Shown: positions 12,437 through 26,400 of the stretch, in pieces
How the letters are laid out: every line of letters starts with the position of its first letter
How positions within the stretch are numbered: the first letter of the stretch is position 1
Assembly: GCF_043641665.1 (NCBI RefSeq)
Contig: NC_092201.1
Coordinates: forward strand, 167,501-231,500
Source: Enoplosus armatus
Taxonomy: Eukaryota; Chordata; Actinopteri; Centrarchiformes; Enoplosidae
Direction: 5' to 3'
Length of the DNA stretch: 64,000 nucleotides
Program-made: the position numbers and the translations under genes
Notes under the pieces: model-generated
The model's database searches: none
What the model saw: only the letters and a program-made list of their open reading frames with translations
Told to the model about the DNA's origin: nothing

Positions 12437-15400
12437 TTTTACCTGCTTCTCCTCTCAGAGCTTTCTCCACCATCACTCCTCTCTCCTCCAGCTGTCTCTG
12501 TTTCTCCTCCACCTGCTGCAGCTGTCTCTGGATCATCTGAAATAAACAGTCAGATAAGTATTACAGTATTTAGTGGGGAAACTTCAGTCTCCACCTTAGA
12601 AACAGTAAAATCCTGACTGAAGGTCCAGTTTTTAAAAGAAGCTTTCAACCACATCTCATAGTCTTCAAAACAGCATATCACAGAAACTGATGACAAGACA
12701 ATTTCACAACATGACGAAAACAAGTGCAAAGACAACGGAAATTAGGAACAGAAATCAGGTAATATTAGGAACAAAGAAAAATTAAATACATTTTTTAAAA
12801 CTCTTCTTGCCTCTTACTGTAGCACCTGAAGAAGTTCATATTTGAGAAAATAAGAGAAATTAACAAATGTCTTAAATAAGTGAAATGTGTACACACCTGT
12901 TTATGTGTAGGGAGATCATTTACTTTAAAATGACTCTCTGACAGCTGAGGCTCAAACCCCTGGACTTGAACCTGGACCTCCTCCATGAGTCTCTGTCACC
13001 AGGTGGACCTGGTCTTTAACCCTGACTGTGTCTGTTGTCCTCAGATAAACTCACCTGAGCTTTGTGGAGTCTCTTCAGTTGTTCCTGTTTGGCCTTTCTT
13101 CTCGCAGCTCTCTGAACTCGTCGGGTGATTTTGGCATCCAGGTCTTCGTCTTTGTCCTCTCGTCCCCTCTGGAACATGGTCTCCTTCACGCTCAGACTAG
13201 ACGGTTCCTTCGGCTGGACAAGGACCCCTACCACCTCTGTGGGACAAGAGGACCGTCCCTCAAAGTCCTGAAGGGGAACTCTGTCCTTCAGAGAGTGTCT
13301 CTGAAACAATACAAACAACAGTGTTAATACATTACAAGTCTTCCAGAGAGTCTGACAGGACTGTCGATTATGAGACCACCACTTTAAACCAGAATCATGA
13401 CAATGTGTCTGTACCTTGATGGCATATGCTCGTTTAAAAGCCAGAGCATGAGGAACATACGCATGCTGAGAGACACGAAGGACAAAATCAGTCAAACTGA
13501 GTTCAAGCAACATCAGGTCTCAACAAACACAGTACGAAAACATTCTGACATTTCCTGTCAGTTGTCACAAGTCCATGTCAAGTCTCAAGTAAGTCAAAAC
13601 GAGTGTGAAGTCAGTCTAGAAAATGCCGAATCAAGTCTCAAGTCAGCTGAGACAAGATCAAGTCAGTCAGTACAAGTTTAGACTGGTCTTGACTGACTTG
13701 AGACAAATTCAAATCAGTCGAGACAAGTCCAAGTCAGTTGAGAAAAGTCTATGCTGAGTCTTAAGTCAGTTCAGTCAAACTCTCAAGTCAAGTCTCAGGT
13801 TGGTTGAGACAAGTCCAAGTCAAGTGGGAAGTCTTTCGTGTCTCAGAGTGCTGACTTTTAAATTAAAGGACATTTGAACATTTTGCTTTTAAAACTATTT
13901 ATTGATTATCCTTTCAATGCAGAGAACGGATATTCAAATATGATATTAATAATATTATTATAATATATTAAAGTTCACAGGGATCAAAACATGTCAAGTC
14001 TCTCAGCAGTCAAGTCCAAGTCCTTTGTGATTTAAGTCTGCATCGAGTTCAGGGCTCCAGTCTGCAGCTGTGTTTCAGTAGGAAAATGCAAACAAAGACA
14101 ATCGTTCAGTCTCTATTTGACTAATATAAAACTCTGAGCCACAGTCACAGAACTTAAAACACACATTTTCTACAGAACACAGTTTCCTGAATCTAGCACA
14201 GCTGATACCTCTTGGTTCTCCTCTTTTATTGTGACTCTCTGAATTTCAGACGTGAGGTCAAACAGCTCCAAATGCAGCTACAAACATCAGAAGAACAAGA
14301 CAGTTAACCTGAGAACCTCTACAGGCGGGTTTCACATTGATTGAGACTTTTAGTCTTAAATCCAGTTATTAGTCTGATCCCTTAACTTGCATGTAAAACC
14401 CAACTGCATCTAAGTGGAGCCAATAATACTGCTGAACATAAAACAGACTGGAACAGTGGGTGGGATTATCTGGTACAGATCATATCTTGAAGGCATAAAT
14501 CTGAGAGGAAGTTCAAATCCAATCAGTATCAACTGGATAACATCCACTTTTACTCCAGTCATTATTAACCCTGACTGTTTACCAGTCGTCTTAGAACTGG
14601 GTTTCAAACAACCACAACAAAACTGTAATCTCACTGAAGCATTACAACTCTAAATAATACGCATTTAGTGCATTTATCACCTGATCGCCCCCGGCATCTT
14701 CATTGGGCTTTAAATGTAACACAAACACTGGAAGCTTCAAACACTGTTTACCCCAAACTGTCTTGTAACTTGTAAATGAGATGTTGGGAACTGAGCTTGA
14801 ATCATGGATGTATTATAAGAACTGGATACCGGACCCAAATGATGGCGCCTATTCAATCCAATAAGAATTGCTTGTCTGGCGCATATGCCAACACAGTTTC
14901 TATCTTGCGGCCCACTGAAAATGTGCAGAAGTGTTTCTTCCGCCATTTGAACCTTTAACCTTTTGGTTTATTGTTGATGAAGTCACTGTTGGTGGTGTTG
15001 AGAGCTGCTGTGTTTGAGTCTTACATTATTTCTGGGTTTCAGTGAACATCTCTGCAGCAGAGCCAACGAGTCCAGATCCGATTCTTCTGTCAGACTCAGA
15101 CCTTGTCCCACATCTAAAGACACAGGAAGTACAATTATTACCTCATCACTGTGACCTCACTCTGTCTATATGTGTTTCTTAATTACATCATCACCTATAG
15201 CTCTCCTCTGATTGGCTGTGTCTTTCTTCACCCTCTCGGGAGGTAAAGTACCGCCCCACTTCTTCTTCTTCTCCTTCCTGTTTCCAGAGAACACCGACCT
15301 CCACAGGCCTCTGGCCCCGCCCCCTTCCACCTGTTCAGGGGACAGAGCCTCTCTGAGCCCCTTCAGTTGGAAGAGAAGAGCCCCACCCCCACCCTGCAAT

Positions 15401-16309
15401 GGGGGGAGGCTGTGGGCTCCTCTATGTCTCCTCCTCCTCACCCCCTCTGACTCCGCCCCCTCCTCCTCTGGCCCCACCCCTCTCTCCTGCAGCAGGAGGG
15501 GCTTTTTTGGCGGCAGTTCTGGGCTGATGTCAACAAACGAGCCCCGCCCTCGAGCTGATTGTCGGGGGGCTTGTCTCTGAGCGTCCATGGCCATGACGGA
15601 TGTGTTCTTTGTGGGCGGAGCTGTGTCTCTGTCGTCATCGGGGGCGGAGTCAGGCGTGGAGATGAAGGAGGCGGTGGAGGGCGTGTTGCCAGGGGGTGGA
15701 GTCTCAGATGGAGGTGTGGAGGACAGGATGCAGGGCAGCGGGCTGGAGGTGGAGTCAGGCCCCACCGGTGTGTCACAGTGTGTGATGTCACTTCCTGCTG
15801 CTGAGGAGACGCCCTGAGGGATGAGAGAAAACTCATCCTCTGAGGGGGAGAGAGGGGGAGAGAGGGAGGAAAGAAATGATAGAAAGAAAGAAAAAAGAAA
15901 GAGGAGTGAAGAGTCAGTTCAGGATGGGAGAGACAATGTAGATCCGGAAACTTATAAATATAATAAAGATAACACAAAACTTCAAGATGACATAAAACAA
16001 CTGTATTAAACTACTGGCTAATCAGCAGCTGGTTAAAATAATATTCATGTTGTTAAATTGATCACATGACAGCACAGAAAGCAGCTTCATGCTATGTATT
16101 AATGCAGTGAAGTTTAAAGGCTAAATTTCATGTTTTTATGAATGTAGTCTGGTTAGTTTGGATTCTACCTGTCTCCTCCTCTAACAGGAGCCACAGGCCC
16201 GAGTGCCGCTCCATGTCCCAGGGGCTGTACTCCCCCTCTACCAGCAGGGGGAGACACACAACACAACACGTTACAACAAGCACACACACACACAAAACAT
16301 GTTACAACA

Positions 16310-16348
<39 letters not shown>

Positions 16349-16360
16349 CACGTTACAACA

Positions 16361-16401
<41 letters not shown>

Positions 16402-16843
16402 CACGTTACAACACGCACACACACAACACGTTACAACAAGCACATACACACACACAAAACATGTTACAACATGCACACAACACGTTACAACACACACACA
16501 CACAAAACATGTTACAACATGCACACAACACGTTACAACACACACACACACACAAAACATGTTACAACATGCACATACACAAAACACGTTACAACACACA
16601 CACAAAATGCGTTACAACACGCTACAACACACACAACACGTTACAACACACACACACACACAACACGTTACAAGCACACACTGTGTGTGCAGCATGTTAC
16701 AACACACACACACACACACACAACACGCTACAACACACACAACATGTCACAACACGTTACAACACACACACAGACACACAAAACATGTTACAACACACAC
16801 AACACGTTACAACAAGCACACACACACAAAACATGTTACAACA

Positions 16844-16888
<45 letters not shown>

Positions 16889-17332
16889 CAGGTTACAAGC
16901 ACACACACACAAAATGCGTTACAACACGCTACAACACACACAACACGTTACAACACACACACACACAAAATGCGTTACAACACGCTACAACACACACAAC
17001 ACGTTACAACACGCTACAACACACACAACACGTTACAACACACACTGTGTGTGCAGCATGTTACAACACACAAAATGCGTTACAACACGCTACAACACAC
17101 ACAACACGTTACAACACACACAACACGTTACAACAAGCACACACACACAAAACATGTTACAACACACACAACACATTCCAAAACACACACACACAAAACG
17201 TTACAACAAGCACACACACACACAAAACACGTTACAACATGCTACAACACACACAACACGTTACAACACACACACACACACACACACACAACACGTTACA
17301 ACAAGCACACGCACACAAAACATGTTACAACA

Positions 17333-17367
<35 letters not shown>

Positions 17368-18421
17368 CACGTTACAACACGCACACACAAAATGCGTTAC
17401 AACACGCTACAACACACACAACACATTACAACACACACACACACACACACACAAAACGTTACAACAAGCACACACACACACAAAACACGTTACAACACGC
17501 TACAACACACACAACACGTTACAACACGCACACACACACACACAACACGTTACAACAAGCACACACACACACGAAACATGTTACAACACGCACACACACA
17601 CACAAAACACGTTACAACACACACACAAACACACACACACACACACACACACACAAAGCATGTTACAACACACACACAAAACACGTTACAACACACAGCA
17701 CGCTACAACACAGACACACAACACGTTACAAGCACACACTGTGTGTGCAGCATGTTACAACACACACACACACACAACACACTACAACACACACAACATG
17801 TCACAACACGTTACAACACACACACAGACACACAAAACATGTTACAACACACAACAACACACACACAAAATGCGTTACAACACGCTACAACACACACAAC
17901 ACGTTACAACACACACACACAACACGTTACAACAAGCACACACACACACAAAACACGTTACAAGCACACACACACAAAATGCGTTACAACACGCTACAAC
18001 ACACACAACACGTTACAACACACACACACACAAAATGCGTTACAACACACACAACACGTTACAACACACACACACACACACAACACGTTACAAGCACACA
18101 CTGTGTGTGCAGCATGTTACAACACACACACACACACAACACACACAACATGTCACAACATGTTACAACACACACACAGACACACAAAACATGTTACAAC
18201 ACACAACACGCTACAACACACACAAAATGCGTTACAACACGCTACAACACACACAACACGTTACAACACACACAACACGTTACAACACACACACACAACA
18301 CGTTACAACAAGCACACACACACAAAACATGTTACAACAAGCACACACAGCGACACACACACACACTCACAAAACACGTTACAACACGTTACAACACGCT
18401 ACAACACACACAACACATTAC

Positions 18422-18454
<33 letters not shown>

Positions 18455-18528
18455 CGTTACAACAAGCACACACACACACAAAACACGTTACAACATGCTA
18501 CAACACACACAACACGTTACAACACACA

Positions 18529-18565
<37 letters not shown>

Positions 18566-18715
18566 CACGTTACAACAAGCACACACACACACAAAACATG
18601 TTACAACAAGCACACACACACACACACACACACACAAAACACGTTACAACACGCACACACAAAATGCGTTACAACACGCTACAACACATTACAACACACA
18701 GCACGCTACAACACA

Positions 18716-18776
<61 letters not shown>

Positions 18777-20390
18777 GCAGAGGATTCAACAGAACTACAG
18801 ACTCACCGTCACTGGACTCCACCTCACTGCCTCCCTCCTCTTCTTCCTCCTCCACCTCCTCGTCTCTCAGGTGGAGATGCAAAGTCTCCTTCCATGAAGT
18901 TCTGGCCTCCTGTGAAGTCACTCGATGTCGGCCGCTGCCCTCCTCTTCCTCCTCCTCTTCCTCCATCTCCGACTCTGAACTGAAAACACAAACAGTTTGA
19001 GTGTGAGGAAGGAGGAGATCACAGATGTATGGAGGAATACTGCCAGCACAACACATACACCTAGTTTAGTATGTTGCGATTTTTTCAAATCATAATTGTG
19101 ACGTAAAAGGTCATAGATTCAGCTTAAAAATTTAGTTTCTATTTAAAACTCTGAATTCTGATTAAATTTTTAACTTAAAAACAATCACTTTTGACTTTTA
19201 GTATCTCGTCATTTTAACTTCAAAAGTCATAATAGTGACTTTATATTCTGTCTTCTCATGATTATTTTTGAATATCTCCAACCTTTCATGTACTATTATC
19301 TTTTCTTGGCGTTAACGGCCTTCCATACAGAGTAGACTGACCTGAACCTGTGGTTCATTTCCTCGTCCAGGCTCAGGTTGAACCGGTTCAGCATCTCCTC
19401 TGAGACCTCCTCGAGCTCCTCGGGCTCCTCCAGCAGCTCCGTCTCCACCTTCATAGAGCTCCGGCGGTAGTTTTCCAGCTCGATCCTCTCGGGCGTCGCC
19501 ACCATCACAGAAACAACTGCAAACACACCAACACAGCCGCACACACACACAGACACACACAGAAACACACACACACTAAAGCCCACATTGATTCCAGTTT
19601 AAGGAGCATGCTCAGTGTGAACAGGTATGAAGACTGAAAGGACGACGCAGGTGAAGTGAACTCACCTGAGGAGCGACGACGGCCAGCAGAAACCAGAGAG
19701 TCTGCAGAGGAGAGTGATGGAGCTGAGCCCAGAGACGCCTGTGGAGAAAACAAACACACTGAATGTTACATTTACGGTTTACAGCAATACCTGTTAAAAT
19801 AATCCATTACAAGTGAAACTACTACATTCAAAACTAAAGTACTCATTACTTGCCACAATATCATATTATTATTATTATCATTATAGTATAATTTTACCAT
19901 CAGGTACTTTAACAGTAATAATCTGCAAAGTAACTGTTAAATAAATGTAGTGAGGTAAAAAGTACATGTAGAAGTATGAAGTAACATAAAAGGGACATAT
20001 GTAAAGTACAAGTACATAAGTAAATATTTGTAGTTCTTCGTATTTGAATATTTTCTTACTGTGGATGCTGATTGGTCAGTTGAAGTCGGTCTCTGTTTCA
20101 CAGTCGGAGCGTCGAAGTGATGAAGACAGAAAAACCTCGCTGACACACGAGAAACACAGACTTCATGTTTTTATACCAACGTTCAAACCGACTCCCGCCT
20201 CACACTTCAAACTCTGGTCATGTGACCGCACCGCTCTGATTGGCTGCTGAGTTTTAATCAAACAAACAGGAGTTCTTGTATTTTCTGAGGCTCAAACACA
20301 CAATATGAGCTTTATGGGATAAAAATACACACTGAGATAAACAGCCACTGAGATGTGTGGAGGCGCCGCTCGAGGCTCTAACTGTTAATG

Positions 20391-20425
<35 letters not shown>

Positions 20426-23400
20426 AGGTCACATGACAGCAGCATGTGGTCCATCAGTGATCACTGATGACAGGTTATCTGACAGGTGGTCACATCAACA
20501 TCAGTCTGACAGCTGATCCAGGACCAGGACCAAAAGCAGAGAACATGTTACACCTGTTTCTCTCTTTCTATTGGTCAGTTGAACTATTAACGTTCGCTTC
20601 ATATCTTTACATGCAATTCAGAGTATGAATATTTTTATTCCAGTGTTGTAAACCTGAAGGTGCTCGTCCCACATGGACTGACTACACGCCTCAAACATGA
20701 TAGAAACTGAGCACATGAAATATTCTCATACAAACATGTTCTATAATCTGTAATCATCAGATCAGAGTTTCACTCCTGATAAAGAAGATAAACAAAAAAT
20801 ATTAAGCATGTCAGTCTCAACATGATCCAGGTTTCCCGTTCTCTGAGTGAAGAGTCCAGTTTCCACAGACAGGAAGTCAGATCCTAACTGACCTCTAACC
20901 TCTGACCTCTGCTCAGGTTAGTTTAGTCTGTGTACATGTGTACATGGTCTAAACTGTGTATATATATGGAATACTGCAGTAATCTGAGGTTTAGAGCTCT
21001 GTTAAATATCTCATTTAACACAGCTGTGTACATAAAGAAGCTTTATGGAGTGAACGTATGAACAGAGAGCAGTCATGAGTTCACTGATCCTCAGGCTGTT
21101 CAGACTTAAAGGAACGACTGACAGAAAGAACAAACGATTAGCAAAGAATGTAAACTGTGACAGGTCACATGACTTTGATGACAGTAAAGCCTCCAGAATA
21201 AAAGTGAGAGAGAAAGACATAAGTTGAACTCTTGTTTGTCCACGTGAGCACCTTTAGGTTCATAACATGTGGGTCATGTGACCGCACCTGGTAGCTGATG
21301 AGTTCATGTGAAACACATTTGACCTCCTGTCTCCTGATTGGTTGTTGTTGGTCTGTAGGTTGTGCTGATCCTATTTTTGTGAGACTGTTGAGGCAGTAAA
21401 CACCTGAAACACCTGAAACTATCTTTGCATTCAACACTACAAAGTCTCTCACAGCTGTTTGACTTGATAATGATGATGATGATGATGATAATGTGGAAAC
21501 ACTCACCTCTGTGCTGGTCGAAGGCGTATGAAGCCAGTCTCAGTGTGCTGCTGCAGTGGAAACACTGGAAACAGCTACGATGGAAGAATAAACCTTCTGC
21601 ACTCAAACGCTCCATCAGATAAACTTTCTTCTGACAGAAGAAACAGACGTCACTGCAGCCTGAGGACTGAGGAGAGACAGGTGCTGAGCAGACAGACAGA
21701 CTGCTGTATTGATAATCGAGTTATTGATCATCTGGTGTATTTCCAGAATCAGTTACAGATTTAACATCACTTCCTTAAATCAACATCAGCACCTTTTTTC
21801 AGTTCCAAACATAAAACACATAACAATGTGTTTTATTTGTTTAAACTGTTTTATGTTATTTTATTGTATGTTATTCTCCATCCATCCATTTCCCTCTGCT
21901 TATCTGAAGCTGGGTCACGGTGGCAGCAGGCTCCCCCAGTTTTCCAGTTCCTCCTGGGGTATCCTGAGGCTGAGGCCGCTGTCCGAGAGGTCTCGTTACC
22001 AGCTCTGGAAAAAATTCTCATGCATCCCGGGTGAGGTTGGGGACATGGAATCCGAGTGGGCCATGTTCAAAGCCTCTATTGTGGAGGTGGCTGCTAGGAG
22101 GAGCTGTTGTCGCGGCAACCTAAGAAGGAGGCCCTCAAGCTGAAGAAGGCCTGTCGGACTTGGTTGGCCCAGGGGTCTCCTGAAGCAGCAGGTACCAGGA
22201 GGCCAGAGGGGCTGCGGCTTCAGTGATTGCCGAAGCAATGATGGGGGTCATGAGAGTTTGCTCATCCAGTCTACATGTGTTTTGTGGACTTGGAGAAGGC
22301 GTACGACTGTGTCCCCTGGGAGCCCTGTGGGGGGTACTGCCGGAGTATGGGGTACCTTTACTATGAACCATCCGGTCCTTGTGGGGAACTCAGAATTGCG
22401 TCTCTGCTGTTTGCAGATGATGTGGTTCTGTTGGCTTCATCAGACTGACCTAGACTGAGCTAGTAGGCACGTTCCAGCACTCACCTGTGGTCATGAGCTT
22501 TAGGTAGTGACCGAAAGAATGAGATTGCAGATACAAGCAACCCAAGTGAGTTTCCTCCGCAGGGTGTCTGGGCTCAGTCATAGAGACCAGGTGAGGGGCT
22601 CAAACATCCAGAGGGAGCTCGCAGTAGAGCTGCTGCTCCTTTGCATTGAAAGGTGGTTTAGGCAGTTGAGGTGGTTTGGGCATCTGATCAGGATCCTTCT
22701 GGACTCCTTCCTTTGGAGGCTTTCTGGGCACGTCCAACTGGACGTTGGACGCTGGATGTGTGTTTAATGGTGGTGAAGATTTTGTTTTTTCTTTGTAAAA
22801 CAATTTGCAACTTTGTTTTGAAAGGTCATATATAAATTAAGTTTATGATTATTATTATTATTATTATTATCATTTCCATTTTCTTTATATTTCTATTTCA
22901 CTACATTTATTTGACAGCTGTAGTTACACTGCATATTTTACAAAACAGAATCACTGTAAAATATGATCAACAAAAATTTAATAATATAAGAATAATTTCA
23001 GAAAGTCTTATTTTGTTGTAAGAACCTGTTTTTAGAAACCGTCTGTATTTATTCTTGTTTCGAACTACAGAACATCTTTACTGCAGTCACAGTAATTTTC
23101 ATTTGCTTTAACAAAATACATTTTTAGGACTCAGTTATATATCATTTATTTAATAAAACACCACCATCTGCAGAACAAGTACTTTTAGATCTTTAAAAGA
23201 TGAACCAATCAGATTCTTACCAAACTCACTGCCTCCTGACTCTGAATCCGATTTGTTATCTGCTCAGCCAATGAGCTCACTCCACCAGTGTACATCTGCA
23301 GACACTGTGATCAGACAGAGAAAGACAGGTTACAGAGAATCATGGGAAATTGAGTTCTTCACTACTAACAGAACAGTCACAGTTTCATGTTAAAGTAATG

Positions 23401-26400
23401 AGGTTTTCATATTTTGCTGTTGAGCTCAGAAGTGGAAACTAAATGATAACCCTGAAATAACACATATAGAGGACGCAGATAGAGGGCAAAATAGAAAACG
23501 AAAACAGAGGACAAAGACAGAGAACAAAGATAGAGGACGAAGATAGAGAATGAAAATAGAGGACGAAGATAGAGGACGAAAATAGAGGATGAAGATAGAG
23601 GACGCAGATAAAGGACGCAGACAGAGGACGCAAAGCTTCAGTTTGTTTGTTTGAGCTGCAGATAGAAACTACTCATGTGAGTCACAGTGAGGACACTTTG
23701 TTATTGATCTGCAGATGCATCACATGGAGCAACGTGTCGAACCCTGCAGAAACATCAAGTCCTGAAGAATTGACGACTGCAGAGGAAACAACTGCTGATT
23801 CTTAATTTCAGGAATCTTTTAAACACACACTAAGTTTATGAACTATATATATATCTATACATATACAACATGTATATATCACATGATATATACAACACAT
23901 ATATATGTATATATAATATTCAGGCTCTGTTGGGTCTCAGTGATTCTACGTCACATTCACACTAAACACACCACCGCAGATACCCAGAATGCACTGCAGC
24001 TCAGTACCTGCTCCTCCCCGCTGAGGACAGACTGAGACTTGATCTTCTCTTTGAACCGAAAACTCATCTGTTCCTGTTGAAGAGTTCGTTTCCTCTGGTG
24101 AGGCGTTTCCACGAAGACAAACAGGAGGACAGACTGATGTTTAATTGAATTGAATCAAACAACAGATAAAAGTGATGTAAGGTTGATCTGTGAACCAACA
24201 AACGTGAGCTGCTCTTCACTTTATGCAGTTTAGTTTTAATCTTCCTTTATTGTTTCTGTGAATTTCCTTGAAGGGAAACTACATGTTGTTAATCTGCTGG
24301 GAACTAAACTGAAACACTGAGAGTTCTGTTTCTACTGACTGCCAGTCTTTACCGGTCTCCATGACGACACGTGAAGCGGAGCTGGGGCCGGCTGACAGTC
24401 TGGAGACTGTGAGGGGGGAGGAGAGCTGGACCACCGCTCCCCCTGCTGGTCGACATATGGAGTCACATACAGTGTTATTATTAATTCTTATTATTATTAA
24501 TACTTCTGCTGCTTTAAAGGAGCTGAACAGAGCACAACAGTGATCTGAATCACATGTTCCACTTAGTGTCGAGTGACTTCCATCAGTTTGATCTGATGAA
24601 CAGGAAGTGAAATATTATTTATCATGAATCAGGAACTTGTCTGTATGAGGTAATTCTGATCTCACCTGTCGACGTAAAGCTGCAGCAGCAGCAGAAGAAG
24701 AAGAGGAAGTCCTGCAGGAAGTCGAGCTCTCGTCCAGCTTCGCCTGCAGCTGATTGGCCATCAGACGCACTCTGGATGGACAAGACCCGCCCATAAACGC
24801 CTCATCATACACCTGGCTGTCGATGTCACCGTTCAGGTCACATAACTGGAAACAAAAACTTTATTTAAACAGGAAACATGGAGCGACCAGCTGATTGACG
24901 TCGAGTTATTATATGATATAAATATAAAAGCTGAATATTTACCTGAATATGTTTAATAAATAAATATCTTTTAATTTCATCATGTCGTTCATTTACATCG
25001 TTTAGAACAAATCATCCAGTTTAAGGTTGAAGAGTTCATCTCATTGCTGCAAATGTTTTGTTTTTTAATTCATTTAAAAGTCTTTTTTTTGGTTTTCATT
25101 CATTTAATATTTTTTTCCATCTTGTCAAGGGTTAGGTTAGGGTTAGACTTTAGTCATATGAATAAAATCCTGGTGGAAACACTGAATCTTTTCTAGACCT
25201 TCTGAGGAGCTTAAGAGAGAAACGGTCTTGGTAAATGGTCTTCACTTATATATAGCGCTTTATCAGGTCACGTTCAAACATTCACACACCGATGGTGACC
25301 AAGCTGCCATGCACGGTGCAAGGTTGTCTCCATCTGGAGCAACTTGACAACATGACATGCTGTCCCTTTCTGTTCTTGTGAAGTGTAAACACTGACCTCC
25401 TGCTGCTCTCGACACAGTCCACTGGTCTTCCTCCTTTTACCCCGAGCCTCTTTCTGCTCCTGTAGAGACACTGAGCTATTGAAGCATTTTTAAACCTGGG
25501 CCCTATTTTTACAAATTTTGGTGTCTAAGTGACTAATAGTTACCAAAAGTTTTGGAACTAGTCCAGTAGATCACCTCAGCCAGCAGCCGTGAACGGGCTG
25601 GGATGGCTGCAAAGTGATCCTTGTGGGCAACTGCACCTGTCAAAGTACGTCCACTAAAAGTGTTTCTGCCAGAGACTCACACTGTTATTCTAAGTGTCTG
25701 ACAGCATTATGGAGAGGGTCCATACAGAGAGAGACCTTTGAGTTAAGTATGATCCTTTTAGTTTAACCAGAAACAGAAGTCTCGCTCTGAAATCTCGTGA
25801 GAGGTGAGTTATTGCAGGAAGGCAACTGTGTTTCTGGTTACTGGACCAATTCCAAAACTTTGGGTAAATATTACTCATTTAGACACCAAAATGTGTAGAA
25901 ATAGTGCCCAGGTTTAAAAATACTGGAGTTTCCCTTTAACAGCTCAAAGTGTGGATCACAAACATCATATACCATAAAGACAGAACACACTCCATAACCG
26001 CTTCTCATTATGCATACATACATTTATATGTATTTACTACATTACCGCACAACATTTCTATGTTTATTATTACATTATTTATTTTATATAGTATATTTTA
26101 TTCCAATATTTTAACTTCTGCACGTCTTAGAATATAATTTGTTTTAATTTTCTTTTGAGCACTGTAAGAGCCTGAGAACAAGTGTTCTCAACGACTGTTT
26201 CACTGTAATTTCTGTGCATATGACAAAGACCTTGAACTTGAGAATTATTAAGAGCTGCAGGAACCTTTGGGTTTCTCTTTCTGGATGGACTGAGTCCCAG
26301 TCTGCTGAGGAGGGAGGCCGGAGTGATGAGAGCTGACCTCAGGTCAGAACTCTGACTCAGACAACCTGAAACAAAAGACGTCACAGAGATAAATGATCAG

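Noticed and set aside
16138..19000. Three overlapping plus-strand open frames of 813 to 926 codons rich in His, Thr and Asn
   Set aside because: They are by-products of the CA-rich repeat, whose units cannot form plus-strand stop codons in any frame. All three frames are open at once, which no real gene requires, and true mical3 exons flank the array on the other strand.
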